DNA of 64,000 nt from Ustulina deusta (GCA_023159155.1 JAJNNX010000029.1:547118-611117), one strand, 5' to 3'. Positions 1 through 13,740 are shown, counted from the first letter of the stretch. A program made the numbers and translations. Notes: generated by a model not told the origin, from the sequence alone.

Positions 1-1560
1 TAGCATCAGCCTCCGTGCCGAGTGTTTAATATTATATATTATTGGCCGAGACCACGGGTAAGCCCTAGGCTCACTGCATTATAGATTGCAGAGTAAATCT
101 AACATTAGCAAGCTAAAGTCTTGGAAATATTGCCTCCCAGGTGGTTATTATTAGCAGAATAAAAAACCACCCTGAAAAAAACTAACGGAATAGTTAGCAG
201 GTGTGGTTGAAATTATCAGGATTTCATGAGTGTCATGCGATGCGCTGGCGTCCGGTGGATGTACTCGGAGGCGTATATATTGTGTACGGAAGTCCGGATA
301 TCGTATTGGAGATGTTTTGGTTAATGCCTCAACGGTAGACAGGCTGGCCGTTATGACAGTCTTATACGTTTCTCCCAATGGTCAAATTATAAATTATTTC
401 ACAGGGAAGCGGAACCGCTTAGTCTTGTCGAAACTTGACCCTTATTGCTATGAAGCAAGACTTGTCGAATAAAGAAGTAGCGTATATATGTTGAGGAGGG
501 CTAATTAGTTAACAAAGAGTTGGAATTTGGACAATAACCAATAACATCAATGATTAACCCATACCTATAGTTGATGGTTCCTAACACCTACCCATATCCC
601 CTTACCCACTGATAGTCATTACTCGGTAATCTGCATAACAAACCCAATCTTTAATTTCGGCGCTCTACCTTGTGCCGGGATATCTGCAAATAGATATACA
701 TACCAAATATCGACGGCCAGTCCATCTGGTAAAAGATTATGGTGACCACCAGAGTCACTACTGAGCCAGAACACCACGACACCTGCCGCGGCCTGAACTC
801 CCGCCATTCCTATACTGATCCTTCGATGGGATCTACAGCCCTAGGAGTTTTCGGAGTCGGGATGTGTACGTCACCTTACAAGGAATGTCGTGACTATTCC
901 TGGCGCTAGGGATTGGACCCATGGTGTTCTCATCGTTCCGAACGGGTTTTGATCGTCAAAATTTCCTTCCGCTGTTGTGAGAAACAGATAAGGAAGATTG
1001 GCGAGAGCCGATTCGTAGTATATGCCCGCGAACCATGGGTCCTTTCGGCTATGGCTTGCCGCTGCGATGTGACCATAATTCCAAAAAGGCAAAATAAAAT
1101 ACACGTACAAACTGAAATCTCCGAGTGATATAATAAACGAACAATTCGGAAAGCAAAAGTGAAAGCTCGCTAGCTTAGTAGAAAGATATAATTTACCTGC
1201 ATAGGTGTAAGAAATGGACCTTGTAGGCCACTCTAAGAAAACCACCTTTATCCTTCGGAAATAGTAGGCACAGTTAATACAAACCTCAGCAGTTCTCCGT
1301 TTAGCCGTGCTCATGCTCATAAAAAGAGAGAAACGAGGGCTAGCCGGATGTAAGGAAGATGTAGGCGGGACAGTGTACACTACAAAAATACCTACCTAAC
1401 CTCTCACGGTAGATTCCTGTGTTAATTACTTGATTACCTCTACAACATTAATGACTGACTACACAATTGGTTATCAGAAAACAAACACAACCTAAACACT
1501 TGCGTCATATAATGATTAGTGTTCTGACAATTCATAAAACAACATTCCGAAGGACTACAA
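1..1560. other. Gene-free stretch, left edge
   Basis: I see no convincing gene here. Several open frames of 60-170 codons exist on both strands, the longest on the minus strand at 871-1380, but none has a recognisable motif, consistent codon use or a plausible exon partner. Composition is normal for the non-repetitive part of the window. Confidence 0.5.
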
Positions 1561-1632
1561 AGCTAGCTAGCTCAGTGGAAGAGCGCCGGGCTCATAACCC
1601 GGAGGTCGATTGATCGAAACAATCGCTAGCTA
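1561..1632 (+). tRNA. Initiator tRNA-Met (CAT anticodon), intronless
   Basis: A complete cloverleaf can be drawn: acceptor AGCTAGC/GCTAGCT (1561-1567 with 1625-1631), D arm GCTC/GAGC with loop AGTGGAA, anticodon arm CCGGG/CCCGG with loop CTCATAA (anticodon CAT at 1593-1595), and T arm GATTG/CAATC with loop ATCGAAA. Three seen features mark a eukaryotic initiator rather than an elongator: an A1:U72 first pair, A54 and A60 in the T loop (ATCGAAA instead of TTC...), and the GGG/CCC pairs of the anticodon stem. The D loop is the same as in yeast initiator tRNA. There is no intron and no encoded CCA. TTTTT at 1633-1637 is a Pol III terminator. The B box lies in the T arm. Confidence 0.93.
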
Positions 1633-1637
1633 TTTTT
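1633..1637 (+). terminator. Pol III terminator of the initiator tRNA
   Basis: A run of five T begins one base after the discriminator base of the tRNA, the usual RNA polymerase III stop signal. Confidence 0.8.
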
Positions 1638-1639
1638 GC

Positions 1640-4600
1640 AACAATATTTCTCACTCTTTTATACTCTTCTAGATTTCCCTTCATCTTAAAATTTTTTTTC
1701 TTTAATCCCGCCCCCCCTTTCCTTGTTCTTCCGTACTTAGTCTACTTAGGTATTCTCCTTTTTAGCGTCTTCGTTCCATATGTATGTGTGGATCTCCGCT
1801 GTCGAGGTATTTCCGGTGCGCCTCTCCACGTGTTCGAGCAGCACACGCTACGAATTTCCTAGATTGGATAGGTGGATTGTTTCTGCACCGCACTAGAGAA
1901 ATCTTCTCCATTCTGTACATGGAACTAGGTATGTATGGCCGCTGCTGAAGTTCGCTTAAGCGGTTGTTGTCCCGATTTTTCGTCACGCGACGATCAATTC
2001 ATTTGGCCTTCTCCCAAGAGTCCGTAATAACATGGGTTGCAAAACTCAGTATATCCTTGCGGATGCGACAGTACAGAACTGTGCTGTAGGCGCCAGGGTT
2101 CATCCTATGAGATAAGCGACATCCGTATAGCATACCGTACCTACATGTGGTTCGATGTGTGGACATGCCCAGGTAATTTCTTGGTAATATCTAGATAACC
2201 GTTTCTGATCGTGGAGTAAAAGATATTAATTACGTTGGATTTTAGCGTACCAAGATAAAAATAATCCCGAATCCTAGTGCAGTTCAAAACCGGTCGTATA
2301 GATGTAAATTGCCAATACGCAAGGTTTAGAATGCCTCGCCTCGCCATACCATACTGGGTGAGCTATTCTTCCTAGTGAGCTGGGTTCTGTCCCTCACAGC
2401 GCTATCGTTTTTCGCTACCTGGCATCTACCATGCACTACCTCAGGTAGCTCGGTGAGGTACCTAGCATATTATAGTGTCGGGAGAGCAAAGCAAATACAT
2501 CTAATGTATGCCTACTGTAGCCTGCATACGTTACACCCACCGCTAGTTAAGTGGTATACGTCACCATGATATAGGTATGTACCTCCAGTATAATACTCGG
2601 CAGCACAAGCAGCATGTGCAGACTACCTACTTAGATAGTATACATAGGTAAGCTACATACGTAAAGGTGTGTTGTACATAGACACGTGTAAAACCCCATC
2701 CCTGGGACTGTCCCTTATTCTCGTCGGTATCAATGAAAAATATATACATAGAGAGTGAATACATATTTGTTAGGAAAGAGACCAATAGCCGAGGGTTCCT
2801 CATGGCTTTGTCAATCCCGAGGTCCCTGCATCTATAGTGCACTAATTGTGCGCTGCGGAACAAGCCGTGTGGCTTTCTTCTCTTCACTAGGTACTAGTAG
2901 TACACTAGGTTTAGTGCACTAGGAGCAAAAATGAAGCACAAAGAGAACACTGGGTACACCGACAGAAGTACGGGTTGTGAAACGGGTAGATGTTGATGGC
3001 ACTTTTGATTCAGCCTCCACCCATAATCTGCTCTGATATTCTCTCCATCTCAGGTGGGAAGGTATTTCCGGGATGCAACGAACCGAGAGCCGTCTTTTCC
3101 TCCGATTACTGGCCCCAAGGTCCGACCTGAGCAAAATCCCGATAGGGACCCATTGACCTGTAGTGTAGGTAGGTATTGCATCTTCATGTTGTATCCACAC
3201 TACCGAGGTACCTCCCTCTGTACCTAGTATTTCCAACCTGACCTCTCCCACACGTAGGGCTCTGTGTGGGGACAGGCAGGTATTGTTGGGAAGTTACCTG
3301 ACCTCCCTCCCGCTGTTTCTGACCTGGTGGCGTGCAGTACGCTACTCGGCGCTAGGGAACTTTAAATCGTACAATTTATCATTTACATGGACGATGCCTC
3401 CGTCGAGTGTTTCGATAATTAGGTAAACAGCCGGGTGCTTGTAGTGTGTGCAGGTGTGTAGTGTAGGAGCGCATGTCCATGTAGAAGATATTCGATGCAT
3501 GTTATTTATAGACGAAGCAATGATGGATGTTGAAACAGCAAAGAGTGCGTGTGTTGAGAGATAATCAAGGCACACAGACATCATGACGACTGATGCCTTT
3601 CACCATCGCGTGTTTCTTACCTCCATGGACTTACCTACTTGGGCGCCTGAGGTACAGTAAGTGAGGGACATCCATGCCTAGGTACCTCGTCTGCCTACCT
3701 CGGGAGGGCGGTACGGAGCATCTGTGTGCACTACCTACTAGATGCAGCATGGCACTGCAGGTACTACCTGGGTCGGTATATAGGGTGATTACACGTAGCC
3801 GGGCACTTGCACTACCTACCTACCTGGTAAGTATGGGATTATGGCATTATAGCATGGCCGGTTCCTCCCGTCTGTGTACGACCTGTGTCTGCGCTCTTCG
3901 ACGCCGTGGGTTCCTGAAATAGCGTCATGACAGTGATTCTTCTTCACCGTCTGCCTGCCTACCTAACCTGAGCACTCACCTCTCGGGTCCACGCGCCTTG
4001 CAGCCGCTTCCTTGCATTGCCAGACTTGGTACCCAAGTAATCCCGTAGGTACCTTGCACAAAAAACATGGCCATCATCTGCTCTACTCAGCACTGCCTAA
4101 GCATTGATCGCTACATGCTAGGTACCTACCGAGGAGAGTAGGATCCCTATACAAGCGCTACGACTATACTGCACAACATGAGTGGTCCCTGGCCAGAACC
4201 ACTGTCACAAGCCAACATCATGCCAGATAGCCGTCACATCAGGCCATTCACATCCCCATGATCAAACCTTGCATATAGCCAAACACCATGTCGGTAATGG
4301 ATGGAGAACTGCACTATTGCTGCTAGCACAGGCAGGTATCTGGTCTTTGGGGGATCGGTTTTCTGCCTGCATTCTAGAAGATGGGTAAATATACGAACTA
4401 CATGTGCAGGGGTCGAGGGGGGGGCGGCGGGGAAGGAGGCGAAGAGAGGAGCAGAGAAATAAAATAAAATACACGACAATAAAATAACACAGATATAGAA
4501 GAAATACAAAAGGAACCGAGGGACCTGGGTAATTAGGGAGAATTGATGACATGGTATTTCAGCTTTGCAGCTTCACACTCGACCAACCCGGCCCATCACC

Positions 4601-4930
4601 AAACAACTTTGACTTTGCACCCTCCCTCGCATTACTCGAATCCTGTGCAATCCACTCCCACCCAAGCCAATTCCATCCTGATCTCGCCCAGTGCAACCCA
4701 TCCCGCCTCGGCTACTGCGAATACCTCCCTCCAGGGCACCTACAGAGAGCACTTACATAAACACCCGAGCCCTCACACACTCACCGACAACAGCAACAAC
4801 AACAACATCATCATTATCATCGTCATCATCTTGTTCTTCTTCCTCAATTAGGCGTGTAAGAGCAGAAACACGGGAGCCCACCGAGCAGCGAACCACCGCC
4901 AGACTACCAACCGCCGCCCGCCCGCCCATC
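1640..4930. other. Gene-free stretch with TACCTA/TAGGTA motifs; 5' region of flavohemoglobin
   Basis: No gene is supported. The stretch 2330-4150 is peppered with TACCTA/TAGGTA and GGTACC-type short motifs. The last 400 bases before 4931 are C-rich and purine-poor, with CAC/CAT/CTC-rich tracts and a short run of CAA and CAT/CTT triplets around 4790-4850. They are probably promoter and 5' leader of the flavohemoglobin gene. Open frames reading through it (for example from 4691) are extensions of exon 1 and not independent genes. Confidence 0.5.
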
Positions 4931-6382
4931 ATGCTTACCCGGCGGGAAGCCGAGCTGGTCAACGAGACCATCCCAGCCTTGCGACAGCATGGCGAGCACA
5001 TCTCGACCGTCTTCTACAAGAGCATGCTGCGCGACCACCCCGAGCTCAACCACTACTTCAACAGCGTCAACATGCACACCGGCCGACAGCCCCGCGCATT
5101 GACGGCCCTCATCCTCGCCTTCGCCTCCAACATCGTCAACATCAGCGAGCTGACGGACAAGCTCGAGCGCGTGGCCCAGAAGCACGCCTCGCTCGTCATC
5201 CGCCCCGAGCACTACGAGATCGTCGCCAAGTATCTCATCCGCGCCTTCTCCGCCGTCCTCGGCCCTGCCATGACCGCCGAGGTGAATGCTGCCTGGACCA
5301 AGGCCTACTGGCTGATGGCCAAGAGTAAGATCCCCTGCCCCCGACTCTCCGTCCTCTATCCGTCGCCTGGTCTTCTCTGTTCTTCGCCCCCCTGTCTCTT
5401 GCTTCGGGCCACAGCGCCCGGCCCGCTGATCTGCCGCTGACCTGTCGTAGTGCTGACTGGTCGCGAGCAAATCATTTACAAGGACTTCGGAGCTTGGTCC
5501 AACTGGCGGCCCTTCACCATCTCCGCGAAGACGCCAGAAACGAGCGAAGGCGACATCGTTTCATTCACCCTCTCACCAGTCGATGGCCAGCCATTGCCCT
5601 CCTTCAAGCCCGGCCAGTACGTCACAATGCGCTTGAACGTCCAAGGCCTCAAGTACTTGCAGCTTCGCCAGTACTCCCTCAGCGACGCCCCGCGCCCGGA
5701 GAGCTACCGAATCACCGTCAAGAGAGATATCGGCGCCAGTTCCGATACGCTACCCGACCCAAGACAGTTCGGGCCATTCGATGATGGTCCGCCACTCTCG
5801 TCTGCGGCGAGTAGTGCCTCTGATAGCAGCATCGGCAGCGTGCGTCCGCACAGGCCGGGCCTCGTGTCCAATGTCCTCATCGACGATTTTCAGGTGGGCG
5901 ACGCCCTTGAATTGACCCACCCCGCCGGCGAGTTTTTCCTCGACACCAACGATCCAAACAATAGTCCCGTTGTTCTCATATCTGCCGGCGCCGGCGCTGC
6001 TCCACTGTATCCCATGCTCAAGGCCGTGTCAGAGCAAGGGAATGGCAGGCCGGTATCCTGGGTCCAGGCATCACGCCACGATGCACCGTTCCGCGAGAAA
6101 GTCGAGAAGATAGTGCAGATGGACCCCAACATCAGAGCCAAATTCTTCCGTTCACGCCTTGCCGATGGCGATGTCATCTCGCTGACGTCCCGCTTCCAGG
6201 AGGATTTCATCGGCCTGAATTGGGAGGACCTGTGGCTACACAACAGTTTGGCACAGTACTTTGTCTGTGGCCCTGAGAAGTTTATGGGCGAGATAGGGAA
6301 TCACTTGCTGAAAAACCGGGTTGCCGCCTCGAGAATCCGATATGAGCTTTACAGCGTCGGAAGTTTCGAGATGAAGAAATGA
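4931..6382 (+). CDS. Flavohemoglobin (nitric oxide dioxygenase), two exons
   Basis: Oxidises NO with O2 to nitrate using NAD(P)H, heme and FAD, protecting the fungus from nitrosative stress. Exon 1 is 4931-5324 and exon 2 is 5451-6382, with a 126-nt intron (GTAAGA...CGTAG). The join restores AAG-ATG-CTG and gives 441 aa. The globin domain (residues 1-140) has the full heme pocket: Tyr29 (B10), Gln53 (E7) and proximal His85 in KHASL, at the same numbers as E. coli Hmp. The reductase half shows the FAD motif RQYSL, the nucleotide-binding ISAGAGAAP and the C-terminal FVCGPEKFM. Odd point: a Ser-rich insertion (around SSAASSASDSS) lies between the FAD strands and the NAD domain, longer than in bacterial Hmp. 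The start is the first ATG that begins the globin fold. No organelle-targeting sequence is obvious. Confidence 0.95.
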
Positions 6383-7904
6383 ATCAACGAAGGAACGAAG
6401 AAAGTAATAAAAACATCAACAACGAGTAGACAGCAGACAGCAGTGGAAAAGGCATAGATATCAACTCCATTCAACAGTTAGCTGGGTTTCTTTGCTTGGG
6501 ATTGCGCTTTGCGACGGAAAATAGTATAGACGGTCGAGGGCGGCGTCGGGCAACCGGAAACTAGGCTCTTGCTCTATAATGTCGGTGTATGACTATTAGC
6601 AACATGCAAGCAACAAAAGATAATTAACACTTACCAGCTGTGAGAAGTCGTCTGCTACCGTGTCTCATGTCTAGATGGTCGAACATTCTGTACCCCCCTG
6701 GTATCCCCCGAGGACTGGCTTGGGAGAAATGACAGAACGGGTCTTCATTTAGGCCACATCGGCTTCTCGTGAGCACTGCTTTCTCCTCCTCTGCTAGTAA
6801 CTGCCTGGCCTGTTTGCTGATGAATATAGATCTTTACCGTGCCGCGTACAGTGGTATTTGTGGCGTCGTGAATTAAGTCCAGGGATTAGTCCTCCCTGGA
6901 CATTGCCATTCCAAGTCTTTGGGTCCTGGGAACAGACAAGCTTTTTATAAACCGTCATGCCTGTTGCGCATCTATTTTTTTTTTGTCTCCAGATCCTTGT
7001 GTTCCAGTTGTATGGCAATGTGACCTTCCTAATGCAACAAGGTCTGTGCTCGGGAGTCTAGGGTGTTGTGTCTGTTCGTTCCTTTGACCCGAGATGAGGT
7101 TCTGGAAATTGACGATCATGAGCTACGACCGAAATAAGGCGGCGAGTCGAATTGAATGTTAGGCTTCATCTGATCTGGACGACGCTGAATATTGAGGATA
7201 GCGACTGTGTTGGGTACATCAATTTCGCTAGTCATACTTTTGAGTATTACTCCCGTCGTGGATCCTGTGTATTTGAGACATTCTGGGGCGGTAGGGGTTG
7301 TGTCTATCTTCATGGTGAATTTCATGCCAACGAGGAGAGCTCATATGAGCTAGTACTCAATAACCCTGATCAAACCAACTTGCTATGTTTTTTTGTTTTT
7401 TTTTGCTCGACTCGCCTCACTATCATTGACTAGCTCGAGCACGAGAATGATCATGATGAGGATGCTAATGTTAGAGAGAAAGTAACTAACCAATGCGTCG
7501 GGGTTTTCCGAGAAGCGTTTTGCCTAACTGGGATCTATAAAAAAATTAATCAATGGTACATACAGGTGTATATGTTTTTTTTCCCCAATACATATATATG
7601 ATGATGCCCCGAATTTTTATATTTTTGTCAAAAGTCTGATGCCGAACGCCTATGATGTATGCTTGTTATCCTATAATGCCCAGGTGTCAGAGAACCTTCC
7701 GTCTCTAAGTGCGATCGATGATGGCACTACTCGTCTTACTTACCACTTCCCATGTGATTTATTTACCCAAACCTGGCGCTCGTATCATACATACTACGCC
7801 CCTCCCACAGGGAATGCATTAGCCAAGCTAATATCATCCGAATTTTCTAAGAGTGTGTGTATCCCGGGTAAAGATAAAAAAAGAAGAAAAAGGCTAACAA
7901 GAAA
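6383..7904. other. Intergenic, no gene seen
   Basis: This is the 3' flank of flavohemoglobin and the 3' flank of the minus-strand DUF3431 gene (convergent pair). Short open frames exist, for example 7152-7433 plus and 7639-7908 plus. They lack recognisable motifs and run through T-rich tracts. Confidence 0.5.
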
Positions 7905-9204
<1,300 letters not shown>

Positions 9205-10910
9205 TGTGATTGGTGGTGGTGGTGGGAGAGAGAGGCGGGGATTGATTGATTGATTGGACTCGGGCGCTTGGCGCGGTCGAGGGGGGTCGAAGAGGCTTGG
9301 TCAACGCATCTGCGAGGGAACAACTCGTGGCGATTGGGAAGATCGCATTGATCGATCTGTGTCTATCTGTGATACCTAGATGGTGTATCTGTGTATGTAT
9401 CTAGTGTACCTACGCGTATGTATGATGATGCACATTATCCCTACAATCCAGGAGGAAAATGACCCATTCTTCTCAAGCCCAAGACCCAACCCCTTGTTTT
9501 CGCCCCCCATGTGCTGCATTAGTGTGCCTCGCCGCTGTAACGCCAAGGGACCAAATCCAAACCTGGGGGGAACACTATCTAGCCGCTATCCTCGTATTGT
9601 GAAGATGTGGTCCGTGGGTGGAAAATGGAGCCCCGAATCCTTCGCTTGAGCACACTACCTACTGTACAGTGTTCGTAGGTATGTTTGTGACAATTCTGGG
9701 TTGAGTGCGAGTTTCGGTATGGCGTATTGCCGGGGACCGGGAAGAGAAATATCGAGAGAAAAGGAACGAGAAGAAAGTCCTTTATGAATAAGTCGGCATA
9801 AGAGCATTACTCGTCGTCCTCGTGGTTCCAGCTGTTAAACATGGCGGGGATCCTCAAAAGCAACATCAAGATCGACCGGTTTCGGCCCTGGCCCCGAGGA
9901 TAGTGAATTGAGGGTGTGTTCTGATTCACATTGTGCAAAGGGGCTGGCTCTCTGTGTAACCGATGGAATTGCCTAGTTCATGATAATGCTGAAGTAATAC
10001 ACAGTCATCACTATGTCTGTGTTTACTCCATGCGGTGACTATCCTGCAAATCATGCCTAGATCTATCCTTTGCTCCGGCACATAGTACAACGAAGCTACT
10101 TCGGACCAGGCTCGAAGTCGTCACTGGTGTCATTTACACTGGCATATCGTTCTACTACACCGACGAACTTCCTGTCTCCCTAGCGAGCGGACTTGTGGGA
10201 CAATCGCATCCTTCTACCTTCAGCTCCCAGGCCTAAATATACAATGAGGTTGTTGTCGTTTACTTGGAAAATTGACAACGATGCGATGAGTACTAGCTGT
10301 AATGCTTTCATGCGTTCTTTGATAAGCCTCACCCTGGCCAATCTTGAAAGGGGATGAAGCGGGCTGACTAGATCACTGCAGACCTGAACTCTGAAGGTGC
10401 GAGGATTCGGGGTCGTGGATGACAGCCTGGCCATGGAAATCGCCTACCACTGATTTCAATAGAGGAAATCACTACCTCCATCACTGACACCCTCACGCAG
10501 GAATTGTTGTCTTTCATTGAGGTGGGAAGGGGGGTACGTACCATGAATCGTTCTGCTGGCCATGTTAATGACCTCGCTTTGTCGAGGACACCCTTTGTGC
10601 TAACCGACCCCTTCACTCCCCGAACGATGCTTTCGTCTTTACCAAACGCCGACTCTGGAATAAAGCAATGTACTTGTTACTGAAAGTACGATGCTGCCGC
10701 GCATGAAACGACATGCTTTTTCAAGTTCATCAATGTTCATCAACAAGGGTTTTGTTCGACCGTGTCAACATGATATCGTCTTGTTTCGCAATGTTTATAA
10801 ATTCAACGACCGATGGCAGGTGAATAGGATAGAATCAAGCACACACATCGCAGCAACAACAACAGCAGCACGAACACTCAACATTACTTACAGCATCGAC
10901 ATCATCGAAA
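9205..10910. other. Intergenic, no supported gene
   Basis: The left end is the promoter side of the DUF3431 gene, with GATT repeats at 9240-9256. The right end, at about 10850-10910, is a CA/CAG-rich leader of the next gene. Minus-strand frames at 10180-10434 and 10368-10616 overlap, but I could not join them into a convincing protein. Confidence 0.45.
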
Positions 10911-12560
10911 ATGGCGGCTTCAAATGACAACCAGGTCATGGAGAAGCAGCTCTTGGAGAAGAAGCCTGCGGAGAAGAAAGGTAAGGAGAAGAAAGCCACG
11001 GACAAGATCAGGAAGAACCCAAACCGAATCAAAAAACGAGGGCAACCTACGTCGGCTGCGCGCCTCATATCTTCACCTTATATAAAATTTGGATGGCACA
11101 AACCGCTTTTATCACAGGTCAAGGAGGTAGTCCAGGGGGTGAGCTCAATAGCAGATTCCATGTACATGCTCCAGATCGAGCGAGAGCGACCGATTGAATC
11201 CCTCTCCCTTCGAAATGGGTTATTTTGGGAGCACAGACAACTCGTGAGGCAGTCCGTCCTTTCCACGCCAGCAGTCGATCATCTCGACCTTTTCCCGGAC
11301 GACGACGAGTTGTTTCAAGACACTCTGCAGAAAATAGGCAAAAAGGTCCGTGAGAACGAGAAGGCGTTTGGTCTTCATTACTTGTTCGGCAGCATCCGAT
11401 CTCGAGAATTCCTCCTTCTGCCAGTGGAGATCGACGGTAATTGGATTACGATTATCGCTAGAATACAACGGAAGGCCGAATTGGACTTTGACCAGGCACT
11501 CGACGACTATGCTGACATGGAAATCACTGATTTCGCATTCGTTGATCCCTTACCGGAGGGTCGGGAGTCTCGTCAGACCCTGGTACATGCTCGGTTTTTC
11601 AAAATCCTCGAGGAAGGATGCATTGAGCCGGCAGCAAATCTTACAGACCGGAAATTGGCTGTCCCGGATATAGATCTCGAGGAGTCATCAGACCACCGCT
11701 GGCAGACTGGATTGATCGCGTACACCATCTCGCGCGAATTTATACGCCGCCTCAAGATGCTCCAATACCGACAAGATCTCGGCGTCTGCAGCAGCAGCGA
11801 CGACTGCGACTTTTTATGGGCGCCATTTGAGGAGCACTACAACTTTGATGCTTACCGGCAGAGTTTGATGGCCGCGTGCGCCCACCAGTGCATCGAGGGG
11901 TCGGCTTACAAAGCCAGATTAGCTCTTGAAGTCCCGAGCGACGACTCGAATTATCACCGTGAACTCCTCGGTCGTGGGGCGGGCGAGACGGATTACCTTG
12001 CCGTCGACGAGAAATTCGAGGTCTTCCAGTCAGAAACCCACACACATGCTGTTGAGATACAAACACGTGCTATTGATATACAAACGAGCCTGATGTCATC
12101 CTCGTCCAAGTCGCTTACTCCTGAAGCTCAGGGTTTCCTCTCTAACCCGGAACTCCAACCCGAAGCCGAGCGCCGCGAGATAATAGAAATAAATTCGGAC
12201 TCTGATTCCGATTCAGAGATGGAAACCAGCCCCGATGAAGATCAGCTTCCCATCGCTAGCGCAAATGCCCAGGACAACGTACCCGTTGCGCCGATGGGAG
12301 AACACGAGCTCTCGCCTAGAATCCCAGGATTACGTCTCCTCAACTCGGTTTTCGGCGGTATGGGGCCGAATACTAGTGAAGCGGCAGTGCAGAAGCGGGC
12401 TTTGTCCGATGATGATGACGACGACGAGGGAATGCCGTCGCCGAAGAAGTCGAAGATTGAAAATGCAGAAGCGACCCTTATTGATTGCGATGATGAGGGA
12501 ATGTTGTCGCCGAAGACGTCGAATATTGAAAATGCAGAAGCGACCCTTATCCGAGGATGA
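10911..12560 (+). CDS. Uncharacterised fungal protein, possibly with a degenerate Ulp1-like protease fold
   Basis: Single-exon frame of 549 aa; the ATG has a good context (AAAATGG). I do not recognise a named family. Seen: a highly basic Lys-rich N terminus (residues 10-45), a folded middle (about 60-345), an acidic Ser/Asp/Glu-rich segment (about 405-450), and a C-terminal tandem repeat built on DDEGM-SPKKSK-IENAEATLI. The middle region has the spacing of a Ulp1 cysteine protease: GNWITII (176-182), FVDPL (210-214) and RWQTGLIAY (263-271), equivalent to the His, Asp and Cys blocks. The His and Cys positions are not conserved, so an inactive relative is the inference and not a firm call. SPKKSK resembles a nuclear-localisation signal. 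The reading frame breaks in the last repeat (see findings). Confidence 0.7.
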   Translation: MAASNDNQVMEKQLLEKKPAEKKGKEKKATDKIRKNPNRIKKRGQPTSAARLISSPYIKFGWHKPLLSQVKEVVQGVSSIADSMYMLQIERERPIESLSLRNGLFWEHRQLVRQSVLSTPAVDHLDLFPDDDELFQDTLQKIGKKVRENEKAFGLHYLFGSIRSREFLLLPVEIDGNWITIIARIQRKAELDFDQALDDYADMEITDFAFVDPLPEGRESRQTLVHARFFKILEEGCIEPAANLTDRKLAVPDIDLEESSDHRWQTGLIAYTISREFIRRLKMLQYRQDLGVCSSSDDCDFLWAPFEEHYNFDAYRQSLMAACAHQCIEGSAYKARLALEVPSDDSNYHRELLGRGAGETDYLAVDEKFEVFQSETHTHAVEIQTRAIDIQTSLMSSSSKSLTPEAQGFLSNPELQPEAERREIIEINSDSDSDSEMETSPDEDQLPIASANAQDNVPVAPMGEHELSPRIPGLRLLNSVFGGMGPNTSEAAVQKRALSDDDDDDEGMPSPKKSKIENAEATLIDCDDEGMLSPKTSNIENAEATLIRG

Positions 12561-12615
12561 TTGCGATGATGAGGGAATGCTGTCGCCGAAGAAGTCGAAG
12601 AGTGAAAATGAGTTG
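12423..12615 (+). repeat. Coding tandem repeat, 69-bp unit, three copies, the last shifted by 7 nt
   Basis: Copies start at about 12423, 12492 and 12568 and share GA(C/T)GAGGGAATG followed by TCGCCGAAGA. The first spacing is 69 bp (in frame) and the second is 76 bp. The extra 7 nt (inside CTTATCCGAGGATGATTG) puts the third copy out of frame and creates the TGA that ends the ORF at 12560. In the shifted frame the third copy stays open to a TAA at 12616-12618. Confidence 0.85.
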
Positions 12616-12618
12616 TAA

Positions 12619-13740
12619 GAATAGCCACCACATTGGCTCTTGTTGGTGTCCTTTGATAGGACCCCAGTTCCTTTGATAGGACGGCAGTGCGTCGGGGCGT
12701 TGTTGTTTTTGTTTATCTAGATGCGATATTGATAGAGTGTGCCTATAGAAAATACCATACCATGCACCGCATTCGCAATGGTGCTGTGTTTAGTGTGAAA
12801 ATCTCTCTTCATCGTGATGCCGCTGCTAAGGAGTTTGCAGTGATCCGCTAATAATATGCTTGTGTTGTTTCTGAGGTCAGATATCCTCAGACAATAATTA
12901 TGGCACTAAGTAAGTACTTAATTAAGAATCCTCTATTGTCGCTACCAATGCTATCAGTAGTTGTCTTGATCTCAAGAGGTCAGTCTGACGGCGGGTGGTC
13001 AGACTGCATGTATTATTAACTAAGTAACTATCACTGTGTAATTTAACGTTGCTAAGCAGAATCTCTACACTGTGCTTGCTAATGGTTTCATTGATTGAAT
13101 GCCTGCACCTTTGTGCAGCTCTGGCAGATGTTTCAAGTTGCATCAGAGGATGAAAGGCACAGGCATACTCATAGCTTCTAAGATGAGCTGAAAAGGCACA
13201 CTAGAACAGGCAACTACAGCGCCTTATCTACTACCCAATCAAGATAGACTATTTGTATCCACTAGGTAGGGTCTAGCACCGCCTACCTAAGTACTAAGTA
13301 GGCGCCAAGTAGGTACTACCTTAGCACAGTAAATAGCGAGTGTAAGCCTCTAGGGGCCCCCAAGTTACAGTACAGAGCTTCACGCCGTAATGAGTCAACA
13401 CGGCCACGAACTACGAGGCTGAATGCTCTCCGAGACCCTGGCTTTGTTCGCGGCGCAGCATGAGCACAGAGTAGGTATGTGCTGGGGTATAAATATGTCC
13501 GTATTTACATAGACAGAGAGAGGGCTTTAGTTATTTAATAATAGGCAGAGAGCTCCGTTCTCATCATCCTGTCCCTCCCTTCCTCTGCTTCATGAGATTC
13601 GGGAACCTGCGCGAACTGTTTTCATCGGCCTTATAAGCTTCTTTGGCCGCTCTCGTGGAAGCTACTTACCTGTGATATCCGGTTATCACGCCGCATTCCT
13701 ATTTCATTCCCCCGCGGGCGATCATACGGAAAGCACAACA
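12619..13740. other. Intergenic, promoter side of the E2/F-box gene
   Basis: No gene is seen. At 13260-13320 there is a cluster of CTACC/GTAGG and CTAAGTAGG motifs. The last 200 bases before 13741 are pyrimidine-rich with a possible TATA-like TATAAAT at 13498. The following gene could formally start at 13672, but the ATG at 13741 fits the E2 fold better. Confidence 0.45.

Noticed and set aside
871..1380. 169-codon minus-strand open frame
   Set aside because: No motif, no homologous feel, and composition like the flanks. It overlaps another frame on the opposite strand.
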